This document shows positions 35,763 through 45,637 of a DNA stretch of 64,000 nucleotides, piece by piece. The notes under the pieces are model-generated. The model was not told the origin of the DNA, did no database searches, and saw only the letters and a list, made by a program, of their open reading frames with translations. The position numbers and the translations under genes were made by a program. This DNA is from Fidelibacterota bacterium (GTDB lineage Bacteria; Fidelibacterota; Marinisomatia; Marinisomatales; SCKK01). Within the stretch, counting starts at the first letter, position 1. The number at the start of each line of letters is the position of its first letter. The stretch spans positions 1-64,000 of the forward strand of contig SCKK01000006.1 in NCBI GenBank assembly GCA_004124475.1. The letters are read 5' to 3'.

Positions 35763-36548
35763 TCAAGTCAATAATTTCTTTTTTAATATTGTCATAAAAT
35801 CCTCGATAGAACTACGTTCCATTTCCTCCATTGGAATACATATCATCCTACCCCATTTAGTATGTTTGACTGACTTTCTCTCTCCCAATCCCTGTTTCAG
35901 CACATCGTACACATAAATGCCCTCATTTGAGACAAATGTTAAAAACCACGATATATCCCCTTCTTTAATCTTTAAATCGTCTAAATTATCGTTCAGTATT
36001 TCACGAAAGGATTCATATTGCCCATACCCCAACAATCCGGAATTCTCATCGATAAAAGTTTTTTCTTCAATGATTACCATTTTATTGTTACCGACAAACA
36101 TAAAATCCAAATCCGTAAGACTAAACCCTCCTCCCAGCCTCGACCGGAAAAATCTGCTAAAAGAGGATGAACGCTTTCCCGGTCTTCCCATTCCTTTAAT
36201 AAACTTGCAACAGGTAGACTTGATAATTCGTTGCTTGAGCTCTGTTAGTGAAATCTTTTCGTAAGGCGTCATCTCCCACTCTAATAAAGCATTATCACTA
36301 TCAATGAACATAAGCCATAAAGGAACCGTATCTTTAAAAAATGGACGGATTTCTTGAATTTCCGTATTGAAGAATGAATCCTTGTCTTTGCACTCTTTAA
36401 TAAATATATAACGGTTTAAAGGATTTGGATTAATCTCTCTTATAGCAGTGACAAACCAGAGATCGGTGAATAATTTTGTGTTGGGAAGTTTTTTCAGGTG
36501 AGAATAAAGATGTGAAGGACGAGTCCCAAATATTTCACTCTTTACCAT
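35763..36548 (-). CDS. Putative restriction endonuclease (PD-(D/E)XK)
   Basis: 261 residues from the ATG at 36548; an in-frame TTG 15 bp upstream is less likely. The core nuclease motif is visible in LTDLDFMFVGNN followed by KMVIIEEKTF: an acidic residue at the end of one strand and E-x-K on the next, the PD-(D/E)XK pattern. It directly follows the DNA methyltransferase gene on the same strand (189-bp gap) and has no other recognisable domain, so I infer it is the cognate restriction enzyme. Recognition sequence unknown. Confidence 0.65.
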   Translation of the reverse strand: MVKSEIFGTRPSHLYSHLKKLPNTKLFTDLWFVTAIREINPNPLNRYIFIKECKDKDSFFNTEIQEIRPFFKDTVPLWLMFIDSDNALLEWEMTPYEKISLTELKQRIIKSTCCKFIKGMGRPGKRSSSFSRFFRSRLGGGFSLTDLDFMFVGNNKMVIIEEKTFIDENSGLLGYGQYESFREILNDNLDDLKIKEGDISWFLTFVSNEGIYVYDVLKQGLGERKSVKHTKWGRMICIPMEEMERSSIEDFMTILKKKLLT

Positions 36549-36603
36549 CCCTAACCTGGACAAGCCAGAACCAAAAGGGTGTATAGATGATGTGTGAAGT
36601 TTA

Positions 36604-36661
36604 AACGTGAAGCGTGAAACGTAATGCGTGAATTTTCACGTTTCAAATATTCACGTTTCAT
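36604..36661. repeat. CGTGAA/TTCACG repeat cluster
   Basis: Between the methyltransferase and nuclease genes CGTGAA words occur three times in direct orientation (near 36605, 36613 and 36627), followed by two inverted TTCACGTTTCA copies. This forms a nested imperfect palindrome. It could be an operator, for example for a controller, or a small REP-like element. The words CGTAATGCGTGA also occur near 19539. Confidence 0.45.
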
Positions 36662-36736
36662 GTTTTTGACTAACATTTGATCGACAGTGGAAAACAATTT
36701 TCTTCCACAAAAAGAAAGATATTCAGTATTAAGCGC

Positions 36737-38713
36737 CTAAGGTTCGGAACGAAAGTATTTTGATCTCCTTAATTCCCTTTTCTCATTCCCAAACATGTCT
36801 GAATAACAGATTAAAAGTTGATTATCAATATCGGATATTGGGAAATGGCATGTATATTCATTTGCTGCTAAATCTTTTTCAAAAAATGTGAATTGTGGTC
36901 GAAATGTTTTTCCATCAAATCGTGTATCTATTGAAATCATTCTGAGTGATTTAATCCCTTTTTCCTTATCCGGAAGAGGTTTTTTTAACATGGCGTTTGT
37001 TTGAAAATCCAGAATCTTTATGGAGCATTCGGTAACATCTTTAAAATTATGTATGAGATATTGTGAACTCACAGTGGGTGGTTGAATAAAATCAAAGGCA
37101 ATCGACTTCACAATTTTGTTGATATCTTCTTCCCTCCACTTTAAAGCACTAATCTCTTCTAACAACAAGTCCATAATTGATACAGGTATTTTAAGGATTT
37201 GATACTCAATCTTATCAAGAATTACAGAGTCAGAGAACATAGCAACCATAAAAACAGGTGCAATAATATATACTAAATTTTCCCCATTGCCTGATATGGC
37301 TCTATGTATCATTCTCAGATATCCCTCGTATACCATCCGATCAGTGCTATCCTCCCAGTTAAAAACGATGACTGGATTCCTATTTAATTTTCCATCTACT
37401 TTTTGACTCCCTATGGTGATTTGACTTGCCTCACATTTGAAAATAGCCAGAACATTTTTTTTATACGTTTCGAAGGAAGTAGATATGGAAACTGATTCCA
37501 ACATTGGATAAGCCTCGTAAACTGCATAAGGTGTTGGTTGCAATTTATTACCCTTGTTTCCAATCCGTTCATTTAGGCTTAACATTCGACGTTGAATCGT
37601 ATAAATTGATGTTTTGGAGGAATCTACCATTATCCACCTTCTACCCATTTTCTCAGCCACTGCACCCGTCGTACCGGAACCTGCAAATATATCCAGAACG
37701 ATGTCTCCTTCATTTGAAGAAGCAGAAATGATACGTTCCAGTAACTGTTCAGAATTTTCTGTGGGATACCCCCATTTAAACGTATATCCGGGAATGTCTG
37801 TCCAATTGGAATCTACAATTTCTTCCGGACTGGTGAAATACTCAAGCATACCCGAATCAGTATTCTTTCTAATTCTACCCTCTTTCAGGTACTTCTCCAA
37901 CCTTTTCTGAGTGAACGTCCAATGGCGGCCTGCAGGAGGTATATGGACTTTTCCATCAAACACGCGACCTCTGGAACATGGTCTCCCTCTCCTAATTTCA
38001 AGCTGTTTATCGGAATAAAAAGATAAATAATCCTCCTCTACTTTTGTCCACCGTATGCCAGGAGAATGCATGGGAATCCATTTCTGATGAGACCTGGGCT
38101 TTTTAACTCCGTGGAATATGTAGTTATTCGTTTTTGTGTAGAAAAATAAAGTATCAGTTGCAATATTAAATTTACTGATCCCGTCAAAAATCTTTTTTGT
38201 CCGGTTAATGATGATCTCATTGTGGAAGTTCTCAGCACCAAAAACTTCATCAAGTATAACCCTCATATAGTGTCCGAAATGATAGTCAATCCGCATATAG
38301 AAACTTCCATCTTCAGTCAAAAGCTCTCTCAACAAGATGATTCGTTTTCTAAGCCAATCAATATATTTTACCCCTGTCCTCCTCGCAGAATATGCATTAA
38401 CGTGATTTCTGCTGTAGATATCGCCGGTACCGAAAGGAGGATCAATATAAATAAGACGTACTCCAACTGAACCATCGGAGTTCGCTAAAATCTTTTTATT
38501 GCCTTGCTGTAAAAAGTATTTCAAAACCCCAAAATTTTCGCCAAAGATAATCCTGTTATACCATCGCTCATTCAAACCGAATTCTTTGGTGATATGAAGG
38601 TTAGTAAAAGAGGGCTCCGATAGAAGCTCTAAAGCAGTACTTTTACCTGTATAGACTAATTCCGTTCTCCTCTTCCGTTTGGAAGAGGAAGATCGAATTT
38701 CTTCTTTTTTCAT
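36737..38713 (-). CDS. DNA methyltransferase (beta-class N6-adenine/N4-cytosine)
   Basis: 658 residues from the ATG at 38713 (a GTG 36 bp upstream is in frame). The catalytic motif IV is IYIDPPFGTGDIYSR near residue 90. The SAM-binding motif I comes later as VLDIFAGSGTTGAVAEKMGRRW, so the order is IV then I, as in beta-class and Mod-type enzymes. The C-terminal ~300 residues are a large extra domain. Together with the following PD-(D/E)XK protein it makes a type II or type III-like restriction-modification system. No Res helicase is present, which favours type II. Confidence 0.85.
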   Translation of the reverse strand: MKKEEIRSSSSKRKRRTELVYTGKSTALELLSEPSFTNLHITKEFGLNERWYNRIIFGENFGVLKYFLQQGNKKILANSDGSVGVRLIYIDPPFGTGDIYSRNHVNAYSARRTGVKYIDWLRKRIILLRELLTEDGSFYMRIDYHFGHYMRVILDEVFGAENFHNEIIINRTKKIFDGISKFNIATDTLFFYTKTNNYIFHGVKKPRSHQKWIPMHSPGIRWTKVEEDYLSFYSDKQLEIRRGRPCSRGRVFDGKVHIPPAGRHWTFTQKRLEKYLKEGRIRKNTDSGMLEYFTSPEEIVDSNWTDIPGYTFKWGYPTENSEQLLERIISASSNEGDIVLDIFAGSGTTGAVAEKMGRRWIMVDSSKTSIYTIQRRMLSLNERIGNKGNKLQPTPYAVYEAYPMLESVSISTSFETYKKNVLAIFKCEASQITIGSQKVDGKLNRNPVIVFNWEDSTDRMVYEGYLRMIHRAISGNGENLVYIIAPVFMVAMFSDSVILDKIEYQILKIPVSIMDLLLEEISALKWREEDINKIVKSIAFDFIQPPTVSSQYLIHNFKDVTECSIKILDFQTNAMLKKPLPDKEKGIKSLRMISIDTRFDGKTFRPQFTFFEKDLAANEYTCHFPISDIDNQLLICYSDMFGNEKRELRRSKYFRSEP

Positions 38714-38755
38714 AACCGATTTACTTTGATTAAACTCTAAAGAATACACCGATTT

Positions 38756-39871
38756 TTATTCGGTATCTTCAGATTTATTAGAAATTAGAGGGGTCTCTGA
38801 TTCTGCAAAAAAGCCAATCTCTCTGATTTTGTTCAAAGGTTTTTCTAACTGCCTTTTTCTTGTGGTTGTAAGATTTTCAAATTCTTTCTTTGCATCTTCA
38901 ATCCTTTTTCCCATCTTTTCCATTGCAGACACAAACATCTGCCACTGTTTCTCGAAATTCCTCAATAATGCAATTATCTCTCCTGTCTTCATTTCTACAG
39001 CGAAATTACTGACAGCTTGATGGATTAATGACAGAACCGCATACAACGTGATGGGTGAACATAATATGATATGTTTTTCAAGAGCAAAGTCTAATAGTTC
39101 CCAATTGGATTGATGGATAAATGCATAAATACTTTCATTGGGAATAAATAAAAGCACATAATCAACCGTCCCTTCTTCAGGATTGATATACCCACGACCG
39201 GCAACAGTTTTGATATGTTCTTTTACATCAGATAAAAACTGCTTTTTTTCCCTTTCCATTATTTCTTCGTCCTCTGTAGCAATATATTTTTCATAATGAG
39301 TGAGAGGAAATTTTACATCCATATTTACCTTTTTCTCCTTCGGGAGATTAAAGGTGTAATCGGGTCTTTCACCAGATTCGATTTTCTTCTGCCTGGAGTA
39401 ATTAACACCCTCCACCAAACCGACAATTCGTAGGATATCCTCCACCATTTTCTCACCCCATTGACCCCGTGCCTGTGAACTGGATAATACTCTACGCAGG
39501 TCTTCAGTGGTAGTACGAAGCTTAAAGGTTTCCTTCTGGCCTTCAGAAATTTGAGTAGAAAGAGTCGTGGATTTACTTTTTAAATCCTCCAAAACTTCAG
39601 ACATATTTTTTAAACTGACATCGATCAGTTTCTTCTTCTCTTCTAGATTTAATTCACCCTTCTCAATCTGGTTTTTTAATGTTTCTTTTGCCAACTTAAG
39701 AAACTGATCCATACTTTTATCGAGAGCCTCCGAAGCTAGTGCGGCGAAAGTATCCTTCATTCCTGATGTCACTTGTTGTTCCGATCTAACACGTTGGCGG
39801 GAAATAAAATAGACAATTAAACTTCCGATTACAATCCCGGCTATAAGTATTATTAGGGAGGAAAATTCCAT
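38756..39871 (-). CDS. rmuC: DNA recombination protein RmuC
   Basis: 371 residues. An N-terminal transmembrane helix (SLIILIAGIVIGSLIVYFI) is followed by a coiled coil to about residue 125. The conserved RmuC nuclease-like core follows, with RGQWGEKMVEDILR, ERPDYTFNLPKEKKVNMDVKFPL (the predicted metal-binding Asp and Lys) and the late HQAVSNFAVEM. RmuC limits inversions at short inverted repeats in E. coli; the number of palindromes in this window makes that role notable. Immediately upstream of the methyltransferase on the same strand (42 bp to its ATG). Confidence 0.93.
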   Translation of the reverse strand: MEFSSLIILIAGIVIGSLIVYFISRQRVRSEQQVTSGMKDTFAALASEALDKSMDQFLKLAKETLKNQIEKGELNLEEKKKLIDVSLKNMSEVLEDLKSKSTTLSTQISEGQKETFKLRTTTEDLRRVLSSSQARGQWGEKMVEDILRIVGLVEGVNYSRQKKIESGERPDYTFNLPKEKKVNMDVKFPLTHYEKYIATEDEEIMEREKKQFLSDVKEHIKTVAGRGYINPEEGTVDYVLLFIPNESIYAFIHQSNWELLDFALEKHIILCSPITLYAVLSLIHQAVSNFAVEMKTGEIIALLRNFEKQWQMFVSAMEKMGKRIEDAKKEFENLTTTRKRQLEKPLNKIREIGFFAESETPLISNKSEDTE

Positions 39872-40137
39872 AGGGTCAAGATAACAATGATAGCAGAAAT
39901 AATTCAGTATAAAATAACCTTACATTTCAGATTTTACATCCGGAATAATCAGCCGGAGATTCTTAAGAATGACAATTCCGGGAAAGAGGCGTTCTTATCC
40001 GGTGCCTTTCAAAGATTAATCCAAAGGAACCTTAGCTTGGGACAGACTTTTGAGAGGTGAAAGAGCTATAAAAAAAGTAATAATCCGGATAACGAAATAA
40101 CCTTTTGCAAATTCCACAAATATTTTAGATTTCCACT

Positions 40138-41634
40138 ATGCTTCCCCGTTATCAACCGTTCGATAATGAATGGGTGACATTCTCCATTATTCTCTTTTTT
40201 ATTCTCCTCCTGATAGGGTTCAGCGAGTTGGTGCGAAAACGACTGGATTGGTCCCCGGAGATAAATCGAAAAATTATCCATGTCTTTGTGGGAACAGTCA
40301 TTTTGTTCTGTCCCCTCGTCTTCACTTCGAAAATACCTCTCCAAGTACTGGCTATTATATTCATTGTTGTAAACTTTGTTACTCTAATTACCGGGAAATT
40401 ACCAGGTATACACAGTATAAGAAGAAAAAGTTATGGTACAGTTTTTTTCCCAATCTCCGTTTTAATCCTAGTAACTTTCTGGTGGGACCGACCGGCAAGT
40501 TTCATCATTCCTATCCTGCTGATGACCTATGCAGACACGCTTGCTGCAGTAATTGGAGAAAGATCCAAAACCTCAGCGATATACATAGGTTGGAGAGATG
40601 AGAAGACGATACAGGGCAGTATAGTTATGTTTTTAGTCTCTACCGTTCTTGTGGGTTTCGGAATATCCCTTATCATCCAATTAGTAGGTGGAATCGCTCC
40701 GGAACTAAAGACATTAATCCCTTTATCCATTTTTGTGGGAGCAATTGCAACGACGGCAGAGGGTTTGTCTTTCAAAGGTTCTGATAACCTGACGGTTCCA
40801 ATCTCTACTGCTGTTAGTATCGATCTATTTCTAAGCCTGGCAGAAACCGGAGAAATCCTTGTTTTTCTGTTGTGGGTATTGCTTGCCGTACTTCTCGCTC
40901 AAGGTGCATATCAGCTAAAATCACTAACATCTGCCGGAGCCATGGGTGCTTTCATTATGGGGATATTCGTTTTCGGTATTGGTGGATGGAAATTTATGGT
41001 TCCATTGTCTACCTTTTTTGTTCTTTCTTCAATTTTATCAAAATATGGGAAAAGGAAAAAAGAAAGTTTCAAATCTATAGCTGTAAAGGGATCTCGGCGA
41101 GACGTTACGCAAGTTTATGCCAATGGGGGAATACCATTAATTCTCACAATTTTCTGGTTTTATTCTCCGTCTGATCTGCTTTACACGCTGTTCATCGGAA
41201 GTCTTGCCGCAGCTACAGCAGATACATGGGGTACGGAAATTGGGTTCTTTTCTAGGTCCGCTCCTCGCAGCATTTCGACCTTCAAATCGGTAGTAAGAGG
41301 AACCTCAGGAGGCGTCACTTTTCTCGGTACGTTTGGATCACTTTTAGGCAGTACGATCCTTGTAGCATCCGCTTTTTTATTTACTGATGATCCACAAATC
41401 CTAATATTTGTCGTGATAGCAGGATTTATTGCCAGCTTAGTTGACTCGCTTTTAGGTGCTACGGTGCAGGCATCTTATGAATGTTCACGTTGCCATAGAC
41501 CGACTGAAGTCCAAGTTCACTGTGATAACCAGGCAAGCCTCATCTCAGGAATTAAGTGGATTTCCAATGATACGGTAAACCTAATCTGTACATTTACCGG
41601 AGCTGGATTGGGTTGGGTTTTTGTGGGACTGTGA
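40138..41634 (+). CDS. Phytol-kinase-like / DUF92 (VTE6-like) fusion, integral membrane
   Basis: 498 residues with many transmembrane helices. The first ~220 residues match the dolichol kinase/phytol kinase (VTE5, SEC59) family: RKIIHVFVGTVILFCP, RRKSYGTVFFPISVL and TYADTLAAVIGERSKTS. From ~225 on is DUF92: LTSAGAMGAFIMGIFVFGIGGW, ADTWGTEIGFFS, RGTSGGVTFLGT and a terminal Cys pair ECSRCHR. In plants and cyanobacteria the two families act in sequence, phosphorylating phytol and then phytyl phosphate. The fusion suggests a two-step isoprenoid-alcohol kinase in one chain. It is divergent from rmuC. Confidence 0.8.
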   Translation: MLPRYQPFDNEWVTFSIILFFILLLIGFSELVRKRLDWSPEINRKIIHVFVGTVILFCPLVFTSKIPLQVLAIIFIVVNFVTLITGKLPGIHSIRRKSYGTVFFPISVLILVTFWWDRPASFIIPILLMTYADTLAAVIGERSKTSAIYIGWRDEKTIQGSIVMFLVSTVLVGFGISLIIQLVGGIAPELKTLIPLSIFVGAIATTAEGLSFKGSDNLTVPISTAVSIDLFLSLAETGEILVFLLWVLLAVLLAQGAYQLKSLTSAGAMGAFIMGIFVFGIGGWKFMVPLSTFFVLSSILSKYGKRKKESFKSIAVKGSRRDVTQVYANGGIPLILTIFWFYSPSDLLYTLFIGSLAAATADTWGTEIGFFSRSAPRSISTFKSVVRGTSGGVTFLGTFGSLLGSTILVASAFLFTDDPQILIFVVIAGFIASLVDSLLGATVQASYECSRCHRPTEVQVHCDNQASLISGIKWISNDTVNLICTFTGAGLGWVFVGL

Positions 41635-41707
41635 TTTCTATTCTTTCAAAGTTATACTTTATAAATGGCGTGAAATAACAACGATTATTAAAGTTAGGGA
41701 CTAATAA

Positions 41708-42694
41708 TTATTCCATTAATGCATTTGATTCCTTAACTGGCCAACCTATCCTTGCATCAAGAATGAACGTTTCAATTTTTTCCAAATCCTTTGAACATTG
41801 ATTCGAATCAGGTCGATATTTTGCGAATTTAGTCAGGTCTGCCCGTTTTAGAACATCCAATAAAGTTGATACAGATTGATGATTTACTGGAATAAGATCC
41901 TTTGTCAAATCAATTTCCCTGGTTGTCATTTCGATAGCTCGAACAAAAAATTGGTTTTCTATAAATTCCCAAACAATAAATGATAATGTTACATAAAATT
42001 CCTTTATGTCCGGGGGATCAAATAATGGCTGAGATTTAAGTTGTTCAAGTTTCTCAATGGCTATATCATAGGGATGTCTGTTAATGTTGTATTGAGTTTT
42101 TTCATCGGGACTTGGTTGAACTCTTTTTCTCCATAAATAAATAAGTAAACCCACCAACAAAAGGATGGTTACTATCGAGATGATTTCTCTCCATGGAAGA
42201 ATCATTGGAATAGGCACGGGTTGTTTGATATCTCGGAGGTTTGGTTGGTCTTCCTTAATCACCGATTGAACAATGATTTGAAACGGGTATGTCGAGATTG
42301 AATAATCAACTGTGTCCTTTGCTTCTTGCATAATATTGACACTATAAGGCGGTATCTCAAACGACCCTGTATCCCAAAGTGTTAACTGAAACTCCACACC
42401 ATACTCATCCTTATATTCACCAGATAAATCTTTTGTTTTCCTTACATTGATATTTTCATCTTCCAAATTCCAATCAGGAAATTGAATAATTAGGTCTCCT
42501 GCTCCTTTTACCCATACTTGAACATTTATCACATCTCCAACAGTTACCTTAGTAGTATCAACCAGGCTAAATACTTGAAAATTTGAAGGTCTATGTTTTT
42601 CACTTGAACAGTTAGTTAGCAAAACCAGACAAAACATAAATAATATAAAAGATTTTATGTACAAATTGAGGGAAGTATATGAAACGGTTTTCAT
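41708..42694 (-). CDS. BatD/DUF4381-like membrane lipoprotein of the MoxR locus
   Basis: 328 residues. A signal (FILFMFCLVLLTNCSS) with a lipobox-like LTNC is followed by a beta-sandwich domain to about 150 (VTVGDVINVQVWVKGAG). A transmembrane helix (IISIVTILLLVGLLIYLW) and a ~130-residue cytoplasmic domain follow (KEFYVTLSFIVWEFIENQF). MoxR-DUF58 operons usually carry such a BatD-like subunit. It is separated by about 215 bp from DUF58, a spacer holding a CCTGCCCGAC/GACGGGTAGG palindrome at 42718-42748. Function in the complex unknown. Confidence 0.65.
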   Translation of the reverse strand: MKTVSYTSLNLYIKSFILFMFCLVLLTNCSSEKHRPSNFQVFSLVDTTKVTVGDVINVQVWVKGAGDLIIQFPDWNLEDENINVRKTKDLSGEYKDEYGVEFQLTLWDTGSFEIPPYSVNIMQEAKDTVDYSISTYPFQIIVQSVIKEDQPNLRDIKQPVPIPMILPWREIISIVTILLLVGLLIYLWRKRVQPSPDEKTQYNINRHPYDIAIEKLEQLKSQPLFDPPDIKEFYVTLSFIVWEFIENQFFVRAIEMTTREIDLTKDLIPVNHQSVSTLLDVLKRADLTKFAKYRPDSNQCSKDLEKIETFILDARIGWPVKESNALME

Positions 42695-42908
42695 TAAAAC
42701 AGCTTACCTGATTGTACCTGCCCGACTATGTTATTCAGACGGGTAGGAATTTTCATTTTTCTCAATATGTGATGTTTTGTGGGTATTTAGGTACTATGCA
42801 CTTCTTCTCTCGATATGTCGGGATCGGGACCGTCGCACCTGTAACTGGAATTATTCATTATCACTTTTAACTAGGCTACGAGTTCGTCAGAAAACAAAAT
42901 AATTCAGG

Positions 42909-43784
42909 TTAAAAACGCTTTTCCCTCTGTCTGAAATATTTCATAAGTGGTTTCACATAATCTGTACCCACTTCTACAGGAATAATATCAAATTTTATTT
43001 GCTTTGCTTGTTGGTAAAAGGAATTCATGCGGTCTTTCACAGCCATTTGATATTCTTTCCTGAATGTAGGACGGGTGGTATCGAGCCAAAAAGTCTCTTC
43101 TGTTTCCGCATCATGAACTTTTACCAGTCCCACATCTTTAAGGTTAATTTCTTGAGGATCATATATTTGTATACCAATTAAATCATGTTTTCGGTTGGCG
43201 ACTTTTAATTTTTGTTCAATCGCTATATCGAGAAAATCAGATATGATAAAGACAACGCTGCGTCGCGTAGCTACACGTAATAAAAAATTAAGAGCTTTCT
43301 CTAAATTTGTTCCTCTTGATTTCGGTTTATGATACAATAATTCTCGTATCACCCTCAATACATGAACAGAACCCTTCTTAGGAGGAACAAATGTCTCTAC
43401 CTCATCTGTGAAGATTAACAAACCCACTTTATCATTGTTCTTTATTGCGGAAAACCCAAGCACGGCTCCAATTTCGGCAGCCAATTCCGCCTTAAACTGA
43501 GTCACGGTTCCAAAGTGTCCTGATCGACTTGCATCAAATACAATAAAAACGGTTAACTCCCTTTCCTCTTCAAATACTTTCACATAGGGAGAATTATATC
43601 TGGCTGTAACATTCCAATCAATTAATCGAATATCATCTCCAAATTGGTATTCTCTCACTTCAGAAAATGTCATGCCTCGACCTTTGAATACACTGTGATA
43701 TTCGCCACCAAAAATATCATTGACAAGATGACGGGTACGGATTTCTATCTGCCGTACTTTTTTTAAAATTTCTTTGGGAAGCAT
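42909..43784 (-). CDS. DUF58 protein of a MoxR system
   Basis: 291 residues. The conserved DUF58 start is VFKGRGMTFSEVREYQFGDDIRLIDWNVTARY, with the core EERELTVFIVFDASRSGHFGT, a VWA-type metal-ion-dependent adhesion loop (DASRS). The gene starts 8 bp after the MoxR ATPase stop, the standard pairing. These systems are thought to be chaperones that activate or insert metal-dependent enzymes or membrane proteins; the client here is unknown. Confidence 0.92.
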   Translation of the reverse strand: MLPKEILKKVRQIEIRTRHLVNDIFGGEYHSVFKGRGMTFSEVREYQFGDDIRLIDWNVTARYNSPYVKVFEEERELTVFIVFDASRSGHFGTVTQFKAELAAEIGAVLGFSAIKNNDKVGLLIFTDEVETFVPPKKGSVHVLRVIRELLYHKPKSRGTNLEKALNFLLRVATRRSVVFIISDFLDIAIEQKLKVANRKHDLIGIQIYDPQEINLKDVGLVKVHDAETEETFWLDTTRPTFRKEYQMAVKDRMNSFYQQAKQIKFDIIPVEVGTDYVKPLMKYFRQREKRF

Positions 43785-43792
43785 GAAGGGGA

Positions 43793-44788
43793 TTAAGGTA
43801 CTTCGATGGTATCAAACAGCCGTTGAATAATATCTTCTGAAGTCACTTCTTCTGCTTCTGCTTCATATGTAAGAATGATACGATGTCTCAGAATATCCAT
43901 ACCAATAAAATGAATGTCTTCGGGAATTACATACCCTCTACCTTGCAGAAAAGCTCGAGCCTTTGCAGCTTGAACGAGAAATATAGATGCTCGTGGTGAT
44001 GCGCCATAAGCAATGAGACCACTAATTTCACCTATATTATATTCGTCAGGATTTCTCGTAGCTAATACCAAATTAACAACGTACTGTTCAATTTTTTCAT
44101 CCACATAAATTTCATTCACAATTGATCTTGCTCGTTTTATAGTGTCAGGTTTCACTATTGGCTTAAGGTTTATTTCACCATTATAAAGCGTGTTCTTTCT
44201 CAAAATCTGCAACTCTTCATCTCTTGATGGATAATCAATCTTTAATTTCATCATAAATCGATCAATCTGAGCTTCGGGTAAGGGATAGGTACCTTCCTGT
44301 TCTATTGGATTCTGTGTAGCAAATACGAGAAATGGATCATCGAGTTGAAATGTATTTTCGCCAATCGTTATTTGTCTCTCCTGCATGGCTTCGAGGAGCG
44401 CGCTTTGCACCTTTGCAGGGGATCGATTGATTTCATCCGCCAAAATAATATTGGCAAATAGAGGTCCCTTTTTAGTATCAAACGCTCCTGTTTTTTGATT
44501 GTAGATTAAAGTACCTAACAGATCAGCCGGGAGCATATCGGGTGTGAATTGAATTCTTTGAAATTTTGTATCAATAAGCTGAGCAATTATTTTTACGATA
44601 GTTGTTTTTGCAAGTCCTGGAACTCCTTCCAACAGTATATGCCCATTTGCTAAAAGTCCCATGAGAATTTTAGTCACTACGTCGGTTTGACCTACAATGA
44701 CCTTGGAAATCTCTCCTAACAAGGAATTTACAAAACCAGATTCACGGGCGATCTTCTCGTTTATCTCTATAAGGCTAAACTCACTCAT
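43793..44788 (-). CDS. MoxR-family AAA+ ATPase
   Basis: 331 residues, usual size. Walker A is GVPGLAKTT (about 55-63). Walker B is NIILADEINRSPAKVQSALLEAMQE, and sensor 1 is FLVFATQNPIEQEGTYPLPEAQIDRFMM. The C-terminal lid ends EEVTSEDIIQRLFDTIEVP. It probably works with the adjacent DUF58 protein as a chaperone-like assembly. The 187-bp spacer upstream holds three short palindromes (CCTGCC/CAGG near 44813, GGAGTCCC near 44853, CCCGAAACTACGGG near 44899). Confidence 0.95.
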   Translation of the reverse strand: MSEFSLIEINEKIARESGFVNSLLGEISKVIVGQTDVVTKILMGLLANGHILLEGVPGLAKTTIVKIIAQLIDTKFQRIQFTPDMLPADLLGTLIYNQKTGAFDTKKGPLFANIILADEINRSPAKVQSALLEAMQERQITIGENTFQLDDPFLVFATQNPIEQEGTYPLPEAQIDRFMMKLKIDYPSRDEELQILRKNTLYNGEINLKPIVKPDTIKRARSIVNEIYVDEKIEQYVVNLVLATRNPDEYNIGEISGLIAYGASPRASIFLVQAAKARAFLQGRGYVIPEDIHFIGMDILRHRIILTYEAEAEEVTSEDIIQRLFDTIEVP

Positions 44789-44975
44789 TCTTTTTCAAGT
44801 TTCCCCCCGACCTGCCAGCACAACTCCGTGCGGGTCAGGCACTTACTCCAACGGAGTCCCTTTGGGAAATACATAAACACTTATTACTTGTCACTTGTCC
44901 CGAAACTACGGGATGAAACTTTTTACTTCTAATCGGTCTAAAAATGATAATCCCGACAAAAGGAACAAAAATAAT

Positions 44976-45470
44976 TTATGAAGATATGTGTTTCAACTGG
45001 GGTATATCTTTCAATTCCTTACCTAAATACTGCAACTCAAAATTTACCGATTGGATCAAACTGCTATCAGCCCGATCTGAAAAATTATTCAAAAATTTCT
45101 CGTATTCTTCTCGTGCTGATACGGTATCGTTTAAATAATTTGCATAAATATAACCTATCATAAACTGGGCATTCACTGCTGAGATTGAATCGCGATACTT
45201 TTTTACTACTAGTCGATATTCATCGATTGCTTGCTCAAAATCGTTCGCATATGCCATAAAGGCATCTCCGAGTTTATATTGGGCTTCAGGTGCTAATGCA
45301 TGATCAGGATATCCCTCTGCCAAAGTCCTTAAATTTTTAATCGCACCAGAAAAATCTTTTTTCTCAATTTGAGATTGTGCCTTGTTAAAAAGTGATGCAG
45401 CAGAATCTTTTTTGCTGCATCCTGTGAACGCTATTGAAGCTATAAACAGTATTATATAGATTTTTTGCAT
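44976..45470 (-). CDS. Tetratricopeptide-repeat lipoprotein (BamD/YbgF-like)
   Basis: 164 residues. The lipoprotein signal is MQKIYIILFIASIAFTGCSK. Three TPR-like repeats follow: AASLFNKAQSQIEKKDFSGAI, ALAPEAQYKLGDAFMAYANDF, and NAQFMIGYIYANYLNDTVSA. This resembles BamD and CpoB/YbgF, which sit on the inner face of the outer membrane. Placed 167 bp before (in minus-strand sense, after) the TamA-like gene, it may be an assembly partner, which is inference. Confidence 0.78.
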   Translation of the reverse strand: MQKIYIILFIASIAFTGCSKKDSAASLFNKAQSQIEKKDFSGAIKNLRTLAEGYPDHALAPEAQYKLGDAFMAYANDFEQAIDEYRLVVKKYRDSISAVNAQFMIGYIYANYLNDTVSAREEYEKFLNNFSDRADSSLIQSVNFELQYLGKELKDIPQLKHISS

Positions 45471-45637
45471 TTATTTTACCCTGGTTTATCTGTAATTAAT
45501 GAATATTAAAACGGCGAAAATTTAACTGTTAGTAACAGTCATAACAACTGCAATCTGATTGATTATTCAGTAAAAAAACAAAATCGTGTTCGCAATGTAT
45601 ATTTGATTCAGTTATTAAACCAGTCACAAGAAAATAT

